Part shown: positions 36,107-46,720 of the stretch, piece by piece
Layout: each line of letters starts with the position of its first letter
How positions within the stretch are numbered: the stretch's first letter is position 1
DNA from: Quillaja saponaria
Lineage: Eukaryota; Streptophyta; Magnoliopsida; Fabales; Quillajaceae
DNA length: 64,000 nucleotides
Direction of reading: 5' to 3'
Assembly: GCA_029379385.1 (NCBI GenBank)
Contig: CM055611.1
Location: 13,152,062 to 13,216,061, forward strand
Position numbers and translations under genes: made by a program
The notes under the pieces: generated by a model
What the model saw: only the letters and a program-made list of their open reading frames with translations
Databases searched by the model: none
What the model was told of the DNA's origin: nothing

Positions 36107-37389
36107 CTATGTTATGGCTCTTTTGCTATCATAATATAAGGATACTAGATTAATAATATCATGAACTACACCTAGCTCAGTGATGAACTTTCTCATCCAA
36201 ATAACTTCTTTGGTAGCCTTGTTGGCAGTAATATATTCAGCCTTAGTGGTTGAGTCTACCGTGGTGTCTTGTTTGAAACTTTTATACAATGCTCCACCAT
36301 TCAAGGTGAATACATGTCCTGACATAAACTTACTATCATCCTTATCAGATTGAAAACTTGAGTTTGTAAATGCATCAATTTTCAAATCTGATTCTCCCTA
36401 GATGAGAAACAAATTTTTAGTCCTTCTTAAGTATTTAAAAATATTATTCACTGCTTTCTAATAACATTCACTGTGATTAGACTGATATCTTCTTGTTACA
36501 CTAAGTACATAAGCAACATTAGGTCTAGTACATACCATAAAATACATGACAGATCCTATTATCGAAGCATAAGGTATTCTACTTATTAATTCTCTTTCTT
36601 TAGGTGTCTGAGATAACATCTTCCTAGAAAGAGTGATTCTATGACTCATAGGCAAATAGCCTTTCTTAGAATCATTCATAGTGAACCTCTTCAATATTTT
36701 ATATATGTAGGTAGATTGGGACAAGCCAATCAACCTTTTAGATCTATCTCTATAAATCTTAATCCCTAAGATATAGTTAGCTTCATCCAAATCTTTCATT
36801 GACAAGTTCTTTGATAGCCAAACCTTGACTGATTGTAACATAGCTACATAATTCCCAATGAGTAGTATGTCATCCATATATAGGATCAAGAAAGCAACAA
36901 CGCTCTCACTAACCTTTTTGTATACACAAGGTTCATCCAGATTCTTAATAAAATCAAACTTTTGATTGTTTCATTGAATCAGATGTTCCAACTTCTTTAA
37001 GTTTGCTTGAGTTCATAAATGAATCTTTGTAGCTTGCATACTTTGTGTTTGTCATCACTAGATAAAGAACCCTCATGTTGTGTCATGTACACATCCTCTT
37101 CAATGTTTCGATTAAGAAATGCAGTTTTTACATCCATTTTCCATATTTCATAATCATAGTATTCAAATATAGCTAGTAAAATCCTAATGGATTTAAGCAT
37201 GACTACAAGAGAAAAGGTTTCATCAAAATCAATTCCTTGCTTTTGACTGTATCCTTTCGCTACTAGTCTTGCTTTATAGGTTTCAACCTTTCCATCTACT
37301 CCAATATTCCTTTTGAAGACCCATTTGCAACTTATAGGTACTATACCTTGAGGTGCATCAACCAAAGTCCATACTTTGTTAGAGTACAT
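36107..37389 (-). pseudogene. Copia B reverse transcriptase and RNase H remnant
   Basis: Three minus-strand frames carry the polymerase. 37389-36997 has WTLVDAPQG, WVFKRNIG, YKARLVAKGYSQKQGIDF and KMDVKTAFLN (first catalytic Asp). 36889-36458 has LYMDDILLIG (the YMDD active site) and the connection region. 36385-36107 has the RNase H portion with DSTTKAEYITA and WMRKFITELG. These enzymes copy the element's RNA into cDNA. Breaks lie near 36990-36890 and 36457-36386, so no single product is possible. Confidence 0.9.
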
Positions 37390-37484
37390 GGAAATCCATT
37401 TTGGATTTCATGGCTTCTTGCCACTTTAGACTCAATGTCATACATTGCCTCTTCATAGGTAGTAGGATCCTCATCAGTTATGAG

Positions 37485-38449
37485 TTAACCCTCATCACCC
37501 TTAATGAGAAATCCATAATATCTTTTAGGTGGTTTAGGTATCCTTCCAGACCTACGTAAAAGTTGTGTACTTTGAGGTTCCACTTCAATAGGCACCTGAG
37601 GTAGCGGTGTATCATTTGCTTGTGGTTCTTGTGATATCTCATCAAGTTCTATCTTGCTCCCACTATTTCCTTCTAGCATAAACACTTGTTCTAGAAAGAT
37701 AAGCATGTTTTGAAATAAACATTTTTGTTCCAATGGGTGATAGAAATAACATCCAACAGTTTCCTTAGGATATCCTACAAACCTACACTTACTTAGATTT
37801 TGCTCCTAGCTTATCTGATTGTAACTTTTTTACATATGCAGGACAACCCAAAATCTTAATGTAATTAAGATTGGGTTTTTTCTCTTTCCATATCTCATAT
37901 AAGTGTTAATGATACAACCTTGGAGAGTACTCTATTGAGTAGGTAGGCAGCGAATAGTAGGGTATAACCCCAGAAAGAGGTAGGAAGATTAGTGTAACCT
38001 ATCATAGACCAAACCATGTCGAACAATATTCGGTTTCTCCTTTTTGACACATTATTCATTTATGTTATTCTAGGAGGAGTCCGTTGAGGGAGAATTCCAT
38101 TCTCTTTTAAATAATCAAGAAACTCATTAGACAAGTATTCACCTCCTCGATCTAATTAAAGAGTTTTAATACTCTTCCTAGTTTGCTTTTCAACTTCACT
38201 TATGAATTCTTTGAACTTTTCAAATGATTCAGATTTATACTTCATTAAGTATACATACCTATACCTAGAAAGGTCATCGGTAAAAGTAACAAAATAAGAG
38301 TAACCTCCCCTAGCAGTGATTGTTAAGGGTCCACACACATCAGTATGCATTAATCCTAATATATCTCCAAGTTCTTTCTCCATGTCCACTAAATAGAGAT
38401 CTAGTAATTTTTCCCATGAGACAAACTTCACAAGTTGGATAGGATTCAA
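37485..38449 (-). pseudogene. Copia B integrase remnant
   Basis: 38449-38156 encodes the pre-integrase zinc region remnant, HTDVCGPL (first Asp) and YFVTFTDDLSRYRYVYLMK. After an in-frame stop at the 38156 end, the same line continues with LDRGGEY (second Asp) and LDYLKENGI. The catalytic Glu that should follow NNVS is Lys (codon 38042-38044). FWGYTLLFAAYLLN follows. 37733-37485 is the variable linker before reverse transcriptase, with RRSGRIPKPPKRY. Confidence 0.85.
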
Positions 38450-38562
38450 AATCTTTTAAGTCTAATTAACCTTCTTTCACCAAGTTGTAAACTATATCTT
38501 CATTAGTATGACCTAGTCTTAAGTGCCACATATATGAATAATTTACTTGATCTTTTTTTCTT

Positions 38563-39000
38563 TTAGTTTGAATGTTTGATATTAAGTGCATTATCATTCA
38601 CATTAAGAACATAAAGACCATCATCTAAAATACTAGTATCATAAAATTCATTATAGAAATAAATCAAACAGCATTTGTTCTTAATAGAAAATTCATAACC
38701 TTCTCTATCAAGTTTAGAAATAGAAATGATGTTCTTAACTAAAATTGGTATGTAAAAGTAGTCATTAAGTTCTAATATTTTTCTAGATAGTAAAACTAAG
38801 CAATAGGTTCCTACAGCTAGTGCAACAACTTTTACTTTATTTCTAGTCATAAGTTTACTTCACCTTTGCTCAGCCTTCCACTTCTTCTCTATCCCTGTAT
38901 AGAATTGTAGATGTGAGAACCACTATCAATATCTAATACCCATGAAGTAGAATCGCTAATAGTTATATTAACTTTGATATTAATATATGAGATATACTTT
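38563..39000 (-). pseudogene. Copia B protease remnant
   Basis: Minus-strand reading near 38950-38930 gives LDIDSGSH, the aspartic protease active-site region, followed shortly by a stop. 38850-38563 continues with VVALAVGTY, ILVKNIISISKLDREGYEF and LYVLNVN, the conserved end of protease and the GAG-pre-integrase linker. The intervening sequence is frameshifted. Confidence 0.8.
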
Positions 39001-39015
39001 CAGAAGGTTTGTTCT

Positions 39016-39841
39016 TCAAACTTGAAAGATACTCCTTGCAATTTCTCTTCCAATGTCCTTTCTTGCCACAATGGAAGCATTGTCCCTTATCATTGGCCTT
39101 GGTAGGTTTCTTAATACCTCAATTATTTTGTGTAGCTTCTTCTTTTTCAAATCCTTCTTTTTAGAAGAACTCTTGCCTTTTTTGGACTTTGAAGAGCTAC
39201 CTATATATATAATGTGATTTTTGTCCTTCTTAATAGATGGCTTAGTAGTTTTCAGCATGTTAACAAGTTTAGGAAGTGAAGCCTCTAACTTGTTCATGTG
39301 AAAGTTCATAACAAACTGCGAGTAAGTCTCAGACAAAGATTGTAGGATCAAATTCGTGCATAACTCAATGTCCATATTGAAACCTAGTTCTTTTAATTGC
39401 TCAATATGTCCATGTTCATAGATAGATGATTGTTCAGTCATCTTAGCCCTTGTTCATAAATTGATGATTGTTCAGTCATCTTAGCCCTGAGAGCTCTCTA
39501 GATATCTGATATCTAGCTATGTGACTATGCTCACCATAAAGTTCATGTAGATGCTTTATGATAGCTAAAGCATGCTCCATCTTATCATGTTGCTTCTGAA
39601 GCTCATTTGACATAGATGCTTTCATGCAGTATAGAACTTTTATATTATGCTCTTCCCATCTAAAATAATCATTTTCTTCTTCAGCAGATGAATTCTCATC
39701 AAAAAATTTGGGAATAGAAGCCTTAAGGACATAACCCATCCTTTCAGAATTGAGAACAATTCTTAAATTCCTAAGCCAATTCACATAATTTGGTCCAGTC
39801 AAGTAATTTGTTTCTAAAATACAGGTAAGTAGGTTTGCCAT
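39016..39841 (-). pseudogene. Copia B gag remnant
   Basis: The ATG at 39841 starts a gag with LTGPNYVNWLRNLRIVL, YCMKASMSNELQ and HLHELYGEHS, the Retrotran_gag_2-type pattern. The frame is broken around 39442-39475, where a 38-bp tandem duplication sits. It resumes in 39441-39016 with LILQSLSETYSQFVMNFHMN. The zinc knuckle CFHCGKKGHWKRNC is intact but lies in another frame (39079-39038), so another shift precedes it. Confidence 0.88.
39413..39488. repeat. 38-bp tandem duplication inside copia B gag
   Basis: TGTTCATA at 39413 and 39451 starts two nearly identical 38-bp units, each containing GATGATTGTTCAGTCATCTT. Because 38 is not a multiple of three, the duplication shifts the gag frame. Confidence 0.9.
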
Positions 39842-41879
39842 GGTGATCTACAAATAATCAACGAATTATATTAGCATCTATTCATATTATTAACTACCAA
39901 ATAGATTTGGTCTTTTAATCTAAATGATACCTCCTACTATTCTCTTCGGTTTCCATTACCCTCTTAGAATGGCAAGCGAGTAACCCCGTTGGAATGTTAC
40001 TTAGCAGGGATTAAGATCCCATCATATATACAAATAGCCATGTATGACACAACAAACTAAAAGTATTTGATAGGTAAATAACTATTATCAATTTCATCGT
40101 TTGAAATTCTTAATCATATTTAGCCTCTTAAAATTATACAATCATGTGTGACATAACAAATTAAATAACTTTAAGTTACTCCCACTATTCGCAACAAGTA
40201 TATCCCAATATATATAACTCTTGTGTGACACAACAAAATTATATAATCAAGATATTTCATAAGCATCTACTATGCATAGATAATACAAATTATCTTAGAA
40301 TTGCAAATCATGTATAACACATCAAATTTACAATCACAAGATAATTTCCAATATTATCTATAATAGTGAAGGGCTACAAATTTATTCTTATAATGAATTT
40401 CCTTGCAACTTAATATTTCTATATTTGATTAAGAGAGATTATTGGTCAAATTTTAATATATTTAGGTCTCATCATGCATATATCATCTATGAGTTAGGCA
40501 TGATTCAACATACATTTTAATATACATCTTATGCTAACATGGTAGATGACTATGGACCTTTTCTAAGTGTGATTTACTTGAGCCATAAATAAATCACTGG
40601 GACATTCCTAGGTAAAATTATTACATAAAAATATCTCATACATCCATGTGTTTTCAATCTTTAAATATGATCCGCCGCCTTTCTTTAATAAAATTCTATA
40701 CTATCCTAAAAATCTATATCTTTCTTTAATAAAATTCTATACTATCCTAAAAATCTATATATAATATTTATTAAAAAACCTTGAATCGAATTCAAGGGGA
40801 ATCACATAAGAGGGAGATAGAAAATTATATTGAGAGATAAAATAGAAAGGCAAGGCATGCAAGCCCCATTTAAAGATTACAACCCAAAAATTTACAACCA
40901 TTAAAAATAAAATAAAACCCATCTCATAGGTCTAATGTCTATAGTCATCCACGAATCATCGATACAATCACATTGCATTAAATAAAAACAATAACTTGAT
41001 TCCATTCTAATTATGATCATGCATGAAGTTTCATAATATCAAATATCCAAGGATTTCTCAAATCCTAGTAATTTTGGATTTAAATAATAATTAATTATAA
41101 TCCAATAAGAATTTCAAGAAAAATAAAATAACTCTCAATTTATTTTAGTTAGAATTTCTCGTGAAATAAAACACCCTTGTTTATATCAATTAGGATTTTA
41201 CTACTACTACTTATTATTAATAAAATAAAATAACATTTATTTATTTTAATTAGAAACAAACTCTTACTATTCCTTTTAAAATAAAATAACAATTATTTAA
41301 TTTTAATTAAGATTATGCCAATCTTAATAATTTTGTTTCAAAAATTAGATTAAATAAATAAAGAATAAAAAAAATATATTCATGGCAGTTGCACATCAAC
41401 ATCACTCATCACATAATTCGAAAAATAATGTATATATTTTTTTACAAAGTGGCAGTACATTGCAAATGGCAAACTGATTCCTTTATTTTAATTAATCTAA
41501 TTATTAGATAAAGTAAAACAGTTGCCGTTAGTTTTTAATAAAAATTTACTGAAATCCTATTTCAATAAAACTATTGAACAAGCAGAGATAATCATTTAAA
41601 TCTAATTATAATGATCATATCAAAACTAATGAATCAAATTCATAAGTTGTTCAATTCAAAACACCAAGCTTTAAAACAATTTTAATTGTAAAATCCTATA
41701 ACTGATTTTAGGAATACTTTAAAAAAAAATTATTTTTGAATTAAGATTAATTGAAGAACTATTTATGAAATTGATCAAAATCAAATCAATCAAATTGATA
41801 AATGAAAACTTCATACTATGAATCATATTCATCATAATTATAACAATGGAAACAATATCAATTCATAAACTAATGGAGT
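39842..41879 (-). other. Long non-coding leader of copia B between PBS and gag
   Basis: About 2 kb of AT-rich sequence without coding features separates the primer-binding site from the gag ATG. It holds four diverged copies of a CATGTGTGACACAACAAA-like motif, near 40039, 40143, 40224 and 40309, spaced about 80-105 bp. It also holds the exact 41-bp duplication at 40679-40760. Copia elements usually have a much shorter leader. Confidence 0.7.
40679..40760. repeat. Exact 41-bp tandem duplication
   Basis: Two adjacent identical 41-bp units (40679-40719, 40720-40760), each starting CTTTCTTTAATAAAATTC. Confidence 0.93.
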
Positions 41880-41893
41880 TGGCTCTGATACCA
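41880..41893 (-). other. Primer-binding site of copia B
   Basis: On the minus strand TGGTATCAGAGCCA lies one base after the end of the 5' LTR. It is complementary to the 3' end of plant initiator tRNA-Met, the usual primer for first-strand synthesis in this group. Confidence 0.93.
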
Positions 41894-41894
41894 T

Positions 41895-43548
41895 TGAAAC
41901 TATATTGATTATACCAGGCATAGTGGAAATGTAAAATTTTTTGGCATAACCAAATCCCTAGGATAATCTCTATTGTTTATGAACCAATGTATTTTCTATT
42001 AATCTTATAAATAGAATATTACCTCTTGAAGTGATTAGGACGATCTTAACTGTTGATCCACAAGTTGTACAGGGTGTACAACCTCTAAGTGTATTCACAC
42101 CTAATAATTTGATCAAGAGCTCAGTGTTAGCTACCAAAAATCTCCTTGTGTACTAGCACGAGTGATGAGATTTTCTCACATCTCACAAACATTCAGTTCT
42201 TCAAAAATTCTCTGCTGAGAACTTTGGCTCTCTGTGATATTTGAATAAAAGTTACGTCTGATACATATGAGGTCTAACCTCATTTAAGTATGATATAACT
42301 GAACTGTAGATGATAAGATCAGATCTTACCTATTAGACTTATAGATAAAATAGGAAAATTCTAAAAAAGTTAATCCTATTTTAAATTTCAAATATCATTT
42401 GTTTGTAATTACATGGAAACCCAAAACTTCTCTTAATCAAATTACATCTTTTGTGTGCAACCCTTTAGGTTCATATTAAACTAGCAGTAGGCCACATTAA
42501 CTTAATGTATTTATCAACTAGATCCATATCTAATTAATTTAAATCAAAACTAATTTTTGATTTACCCATTAATGAGAAAATTAATTCTCGGTTAACTACA
42601 ATTCAAGATTGATGCCTAACAACATGTGATGACTACCCAGATAATATAAATATATTTGTGAACTTTTTTCGTTGTTAGCTACCATGCAATTCAATCTTTC
42701 CATAATTCAATGTTCCTGATTAAACTTGAAGTATGGATTAATGTCAAACCTTAAATTGTTTAATCTAATTTATCTATTTATAAGTCACAACTCATGCAGT
42801 GAAACCTAAATTCTCTAATCTAGTTTCACACCACCTTGGTCAGGGATTTTCAGAGTTATGTCTTAATTAGATAACATAGAACATTCTCTTTCTTTACTGA
42901 GAGTGATAGACTCTTATTGTGCACTCATATACTTCTATACATAGATAGTCATACCCTACATCTATCTCTGTATAACCCATGGTAAATTATACTTAGATAA
43001 TATCAAAGCATGATAACCTACATACAAGGTATATATGATGCCTCAGGTCTAAAGATCATTTGCACCACTACAACGAAGAACACTCATTGACAACTATGTA
43101 AAAGTCCATATGAATATTCTATGATTGAGTCAGTTTAGTGAACTTGTTCTCTAACAAGCACTTACATGTTTATTATAGTGTCAACTATACAAGTGATCAT
43201 GAGATCGATCGCCTTCAACATTTAAGTTAATATAATATGCACTAATCTAACTGGATCATTAATTCTCATTATTAATGATCCTATGATTAGGAATATTTAA
43301 GAATAGAGCTTAAGAAAATATATCTCATATGCATGATCACATCATTGTTCTTATTTCCATTATTTATGTTTTATGGGATTTTTCATGTTCATACTAAAGA
43401 ATTAACTAGCAATTAAAGTACATGATAAATAATAATACCATATAATAATGAAACATATTCATTTTGTTAATAACTAAATAAGACAATATTTATAAGTAGT
43501 ATATCATAGACATCTAATATCATTGGCTTGTAGGGCATACTACTAACA
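41895..43548 (-). repeat. 5' LTR of copia B
   Basis: Plus strand starts TGAAACTATATTGATTATAC and ends GCATACTACTAACA. It is collinear with 34239-35882 over 1.65 kb. Confidence 0.92.
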
Positions 43549-44303
43549 GTGGATCCCACTTATTGACAAATAAGAGGATGCAATAATTATGAGAAAACCT
43601 GAATTGATAGAAAATGTAAATGGATTAAGAGACTGATTGGTATATAGATTGCAAAAATCAAATTAACCTATAAGTCATAGTGTGAAAGTTAGATTGATAT
43701 AAGTCTGATATATGTTTGGTATGAAGACTAAGTATATGTCAAATTTGTGTTTGGTATGATGATTGCATAAGTCAGTTAGGGTATGAAATTACCATTGATT
43801 GCATAAAACAAGGAAACTCTGATTTGCTTCACTATGCACGAAAAAATCCCTTAACCCCAAAATTGTGAAGGGAAAGATTATGGTTTGTGATTGTGGTAGT
43901 AGTCCATGAGTGCCTAAAGGATTGTTGGTAATGAAAGTTGATGGTGTTGGTATGATTCTAGGAAATTTCTAATGGCGAAGGTTTGGTTGCTTGAACAAGT
44001 TCATATTCCAGCTCAAGGAATCTTCTCTCTAATTTACCAAAATTGTGGACCCCACATGTTGACAAATAAGCAAATGTAATAATTATGAGAAAACCTAAAT
44101 TGGTAGCAAAAGTAAATGGATTAAGAGACTGATTGGTATATAGATTGCAAAAATCAAATTAACCTATAAGTCATATTATAAAAGTTAGATTGGTATAAAT
44201 CTGATATATGTTTGGTATGAAGACTGAGTATATGTCAAATATATGTTTGATATGATGATTGCATAAGTCAGTTAGGGTATGAAATTACCACCAATGGCAT
44301 ATA

Positions 44304-45269
44304 TAAATTAAGGAATTTGGTGCACAAATTGTACAAGTCGGCATTAAAAAATATTAATAATTATTATTACAATTTTAAAAAATATTATAGTGTAAAATTA
44401 TTATTTGAAGCTAATTCATAATGTATATAATTCATAATATAATCAATTACCTAAAATATAATAGTTTAAGGAGAGATGGGTTTGGTAGATTGGGTGAGAG
44501 TTAGGGAGGATTGTTATTATTTTAGAAGTTTAAGGGTATGTACGCCATTTTACTCTCACGTACCACAAAAAGATCAAAAAAGTACTTATGTTGATTGGAT
44601 AAATTTTTCAGATTGCCTCCAAGTGAGATTAAGCCCAATCATCTGATTGGGAAATCCAAACATGATCAATTGGACTGTCCTAATGACAATCAGTGTTCCA
44701 ATCTGTATACCAAACAGACTCTAAGTTCATGGGTAGATTACACTAGTAGGTTAAAAATAATAATAATAATTTAGGTTGCTTTGCTGATGTGTGGCCCAAC
44801 CGAATGCTCACACGTGTTAAGAATAAGTGAGGTACTTTATCCCATTTTCAAAATAGGATACCGAATCATTCATGAATAGCAAAGTATATGTGTAAAAGTA
44901 TAACTAACTTAAATATTTAAACTTTATAAGTTGTTAATATATTGAGGGTTTATTTCATTTTCCTTTATGGGTGCTTTTGAATTTTTGAATAAAACTTGTT
45001 TTTGGGTAGATGTATAAATAGTTAATTACTTAAAAATTTAAACTTTACAAATATTTTTTTTTATTAAGATCATTTAATGTATACCTCTGTTTTTATCAAG
45101 TGAACTTAACAAACGAATAAAAAAAGTTTATGTGAACAAGTATAAATAATTACACCTAGTAAAACAAAAATAATTTCAAATAAGATTCCTATATTTTTGT
45201 TGAGTTTAATTTAACAAATGAATAAAATATTGATGTGTAGAAGTATAAATAGTTCGTTACTTTAATATT
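44304..45269. repeat. Non-coding region with tandem ~225-bp units
   Basis: Starts with about 570 bp of AT-rich, gene-free sequence. From about 44888 a motif like AGTATAAATAGTTAATTACT recurs (about 44897, 45010, 45239 and, after the MITE, 46281), together with ATTAAGATCATTTAATG (45063, 46118). The block 45035-45269 is one unit; the next unit (46091-46325) was separated from it by the MITE insertion. Confidence 0.65.
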
Positions 45270-46100
45270 TAAAGGGAAATTCTAACATACATTCTTGTGA
45301 GTGGAGATTATCATTATCCTCTCTTTTAGTTGGACAAAGAACTCAATTACTTTCATTAAAAATTATTTAATTATAAGAGAATCCTAAACTCGACTATTTG
45401 AAAAGAGTTAATAACTGTATCGCTCTTTAGACTTGAAGATGATTAGTTTCACAGTGCAATTGCTTGTGGGGATCACCTCTAGGACGCCCAAAAAAAAAAA
45501 AAAAAAATTATAATCCTCAATTCCAAAAAAAAATCTCATCTTGTTTTACGCACCCAGCTCCTTTCACTTTTTCACTTCTTTCTTCTTCCCATATTCTTGT
45601 TTATACTTAGTTACTGAAAATTTATTGACTAAAAATAGTCTGCATAGATTCTTCATCATTTTGGTAGTTTTATAACTTTTTCTGTCCCACGTCTAATGCT
45701 TGAGAATTTTTATTCTTTGCTAGTTGAATGTTTTTTTGGTTTATTATTGTCTTTTGTGTTTTTTATGGGATTCGATTGTGATCTACAACAAAACTTGTGC
45801 AAATACTGTAAGAGATGAATAAAAAAACAGGTCATGGAAGGAAATTGAAAGAGTTAGAGATAATTTTGATAACAAATAGGGGATGAAAATTGTTCTACAA
45901 TTGCAGGGGAAGGAGAAAGAAGATGACATAATTAGGAGAAAAGGGTGGGAGTGCGTAAAACAAAATGAAATGCATTGGGAATTAGAGATTATAATTTCCT
46001 TTGAAACTTACTACAATGTCCTTATAATTAAATAGTTTTTAATTAAAGTAATTGAATTTTTTGTCCAACTAAAAGAGAGGACAATGATAACTTTCACTTT
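45270..46100. mobile_element. MITE with 69-bp inverted repeats
   Basis: 45308-45376 and 46022-46090 are inverted repeats identical at 64 of 69 positions by eye, both containing TCCTCTCTTTTAGTTGGACA. A second inner inverted pair (about 45508-45550 and 45945-45995; TTGTTTTACGCACCCA versus its complement) lies inside. No coding sequence is present. Long terminal repeats without a gene fit a non-autonomous Mutator-type MITE. The element sits between two units of a tandem array, but its outer ends are not identical and I could not assign a target-site duplication. Confidence 0.75.
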
Positions 46101-46325
46101 GTAAAATTTTGATTTAAATTAAGATCATTTAATGCATACCGTCTGTTTTTTATTGAGTTAATCTCACAAATAAATAAATAAATAAATTTATGAAGAAGTA
46201 TAAATAATTAAACCTGGCAAAAAAAATGATTTCACATAAGATTCCTATAATTTAACAAATGAATAAAAATATTGATGTGTAGAAATATAAATGGTTAGTT
46301 ATTTAAATATTTACACCTAGTAAAA
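46091..46325. repeat. Second unit of the ~225-bp tandem array
   Basis: Matches 45035-45269, for example AAGATTCCTATA, AACAAATGAATAAA and ATTGATGTGTAGAA. It resumes immediately after the right arm of the MITE. Confidence 0.65.
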
Positions 46326-46384
46326 TTTTATTTTCAATCAAGATTCAATACATGGTTATTTTTTATTGAGTTAAAATAATAAAT

Positions 46385-46480
46385 AAGTAGCTTGTCAAAG
46401 TAGTTATTGATCTCTTATTTCTTTTAATTGATTTAAGGTTCGAATCTAGTCAATATAGGTGAAATAGAAACTCTAATATC
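46385..46480 (+). mobile_element. tRNA-derived SINE-like fragment
   Basis: GTAGCTTGTCAAAGTAGTTA resembles a pol III A box and GGTTCGAATCT (46437-46447) is a good B box, about 50 bp apart. This is the head of a tRNA-derived SINE. The body and tail cannot be delimited. Confidence 0.5.
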
Positions 46481-46570
46481 GGATTAAGAATATATGGATA
46501 AACCAAAAGATATTGACTTCTATAATTTTCTTTTTATAGTGAAATAGAAATTAAGAATGTAAATATAAAA

Positions 46571-46720
46571 CTCTAAAGAGTTGACCTAATGGTAAAAAAA
46601 TGTGTGTTCTATTTATTGATTTTATGGATTCGAAACTTCTCTTAAGAGAGGTCAAAATAAACGTAAATCAGTCTGAACACACCTAACTTCTAAATTAAAA
46701 AGAAAAGAAAGAAAAGCTGT
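46571..46720 (+). mobile_element. tRNA-derived SINE-like element
   Basis: A-box-like TGACCTAATGG (46582-46592) and B-box-like GGATTCGAAAC (46626-46636) are spaced as in tRNA-derived SINEs. A body and an A-rich tail (AAAAAGAAAAGAAAGAAAAG near 46696) follow. It does not fold into a full tRNA, so it is not called a tRNA gene. Confidence 0.5.

Larger units (their letters stand above)
34239..43548 (-). mobile_element. Ty1/copia retrotransposon B, full-length, inactive
   Basis: LTRs of 1644 and 1654 bp (34239-35882, 41895-43548) flank a 6-kb internal region that contains, on the minus strand, PBS, gag, zinc knuckle, protease, integrase, reverse transcriptase, RNase H and PPT in copia order. The LTRs begin TGTTAGTAGTATGC. 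Target-site copies are ATGGA (34234-34238) and GTGGA (43549-43553), and the empty site in the neighbouring duplicate reads GTGGA. Frameshifts, stops and a lost integrase catalytic residue make it inactive. The two LTRs differ at scattered positions, so the insertion is not recent. Confidence 0.93.
34030..44303. repeat. Tandemly duplicated ~460-bp non-mobile unit, first copy split by copia B
   Basis: Unit copy 1 consists of 34030-34238 plus 43549-43837; unit copy 2 is 43838-44303. Shared phrases include AAAATCCCTT, GATTGTGGTAGTAGTCCA, CTAAAGGATTGTTGGTAATG (left halves) and GATTGGTATATAGATTGCAA (right halves). Copy 2 reads continuously through the position where copia B sits in copy 1, so it shows the empty site (AATTGTGGACCCCAC near 44040). 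The unit has no coding features. Confidence 0.85.

Noticed and set aside
46437..46636. B-box matches as possible tRNA genes
   Set aside because: No cloverleaf can be drawn around GGTTCGAATCT or GGATTCGAAAC, and the second is followed by an A-rich tail; SINE-like rather than tRNA.
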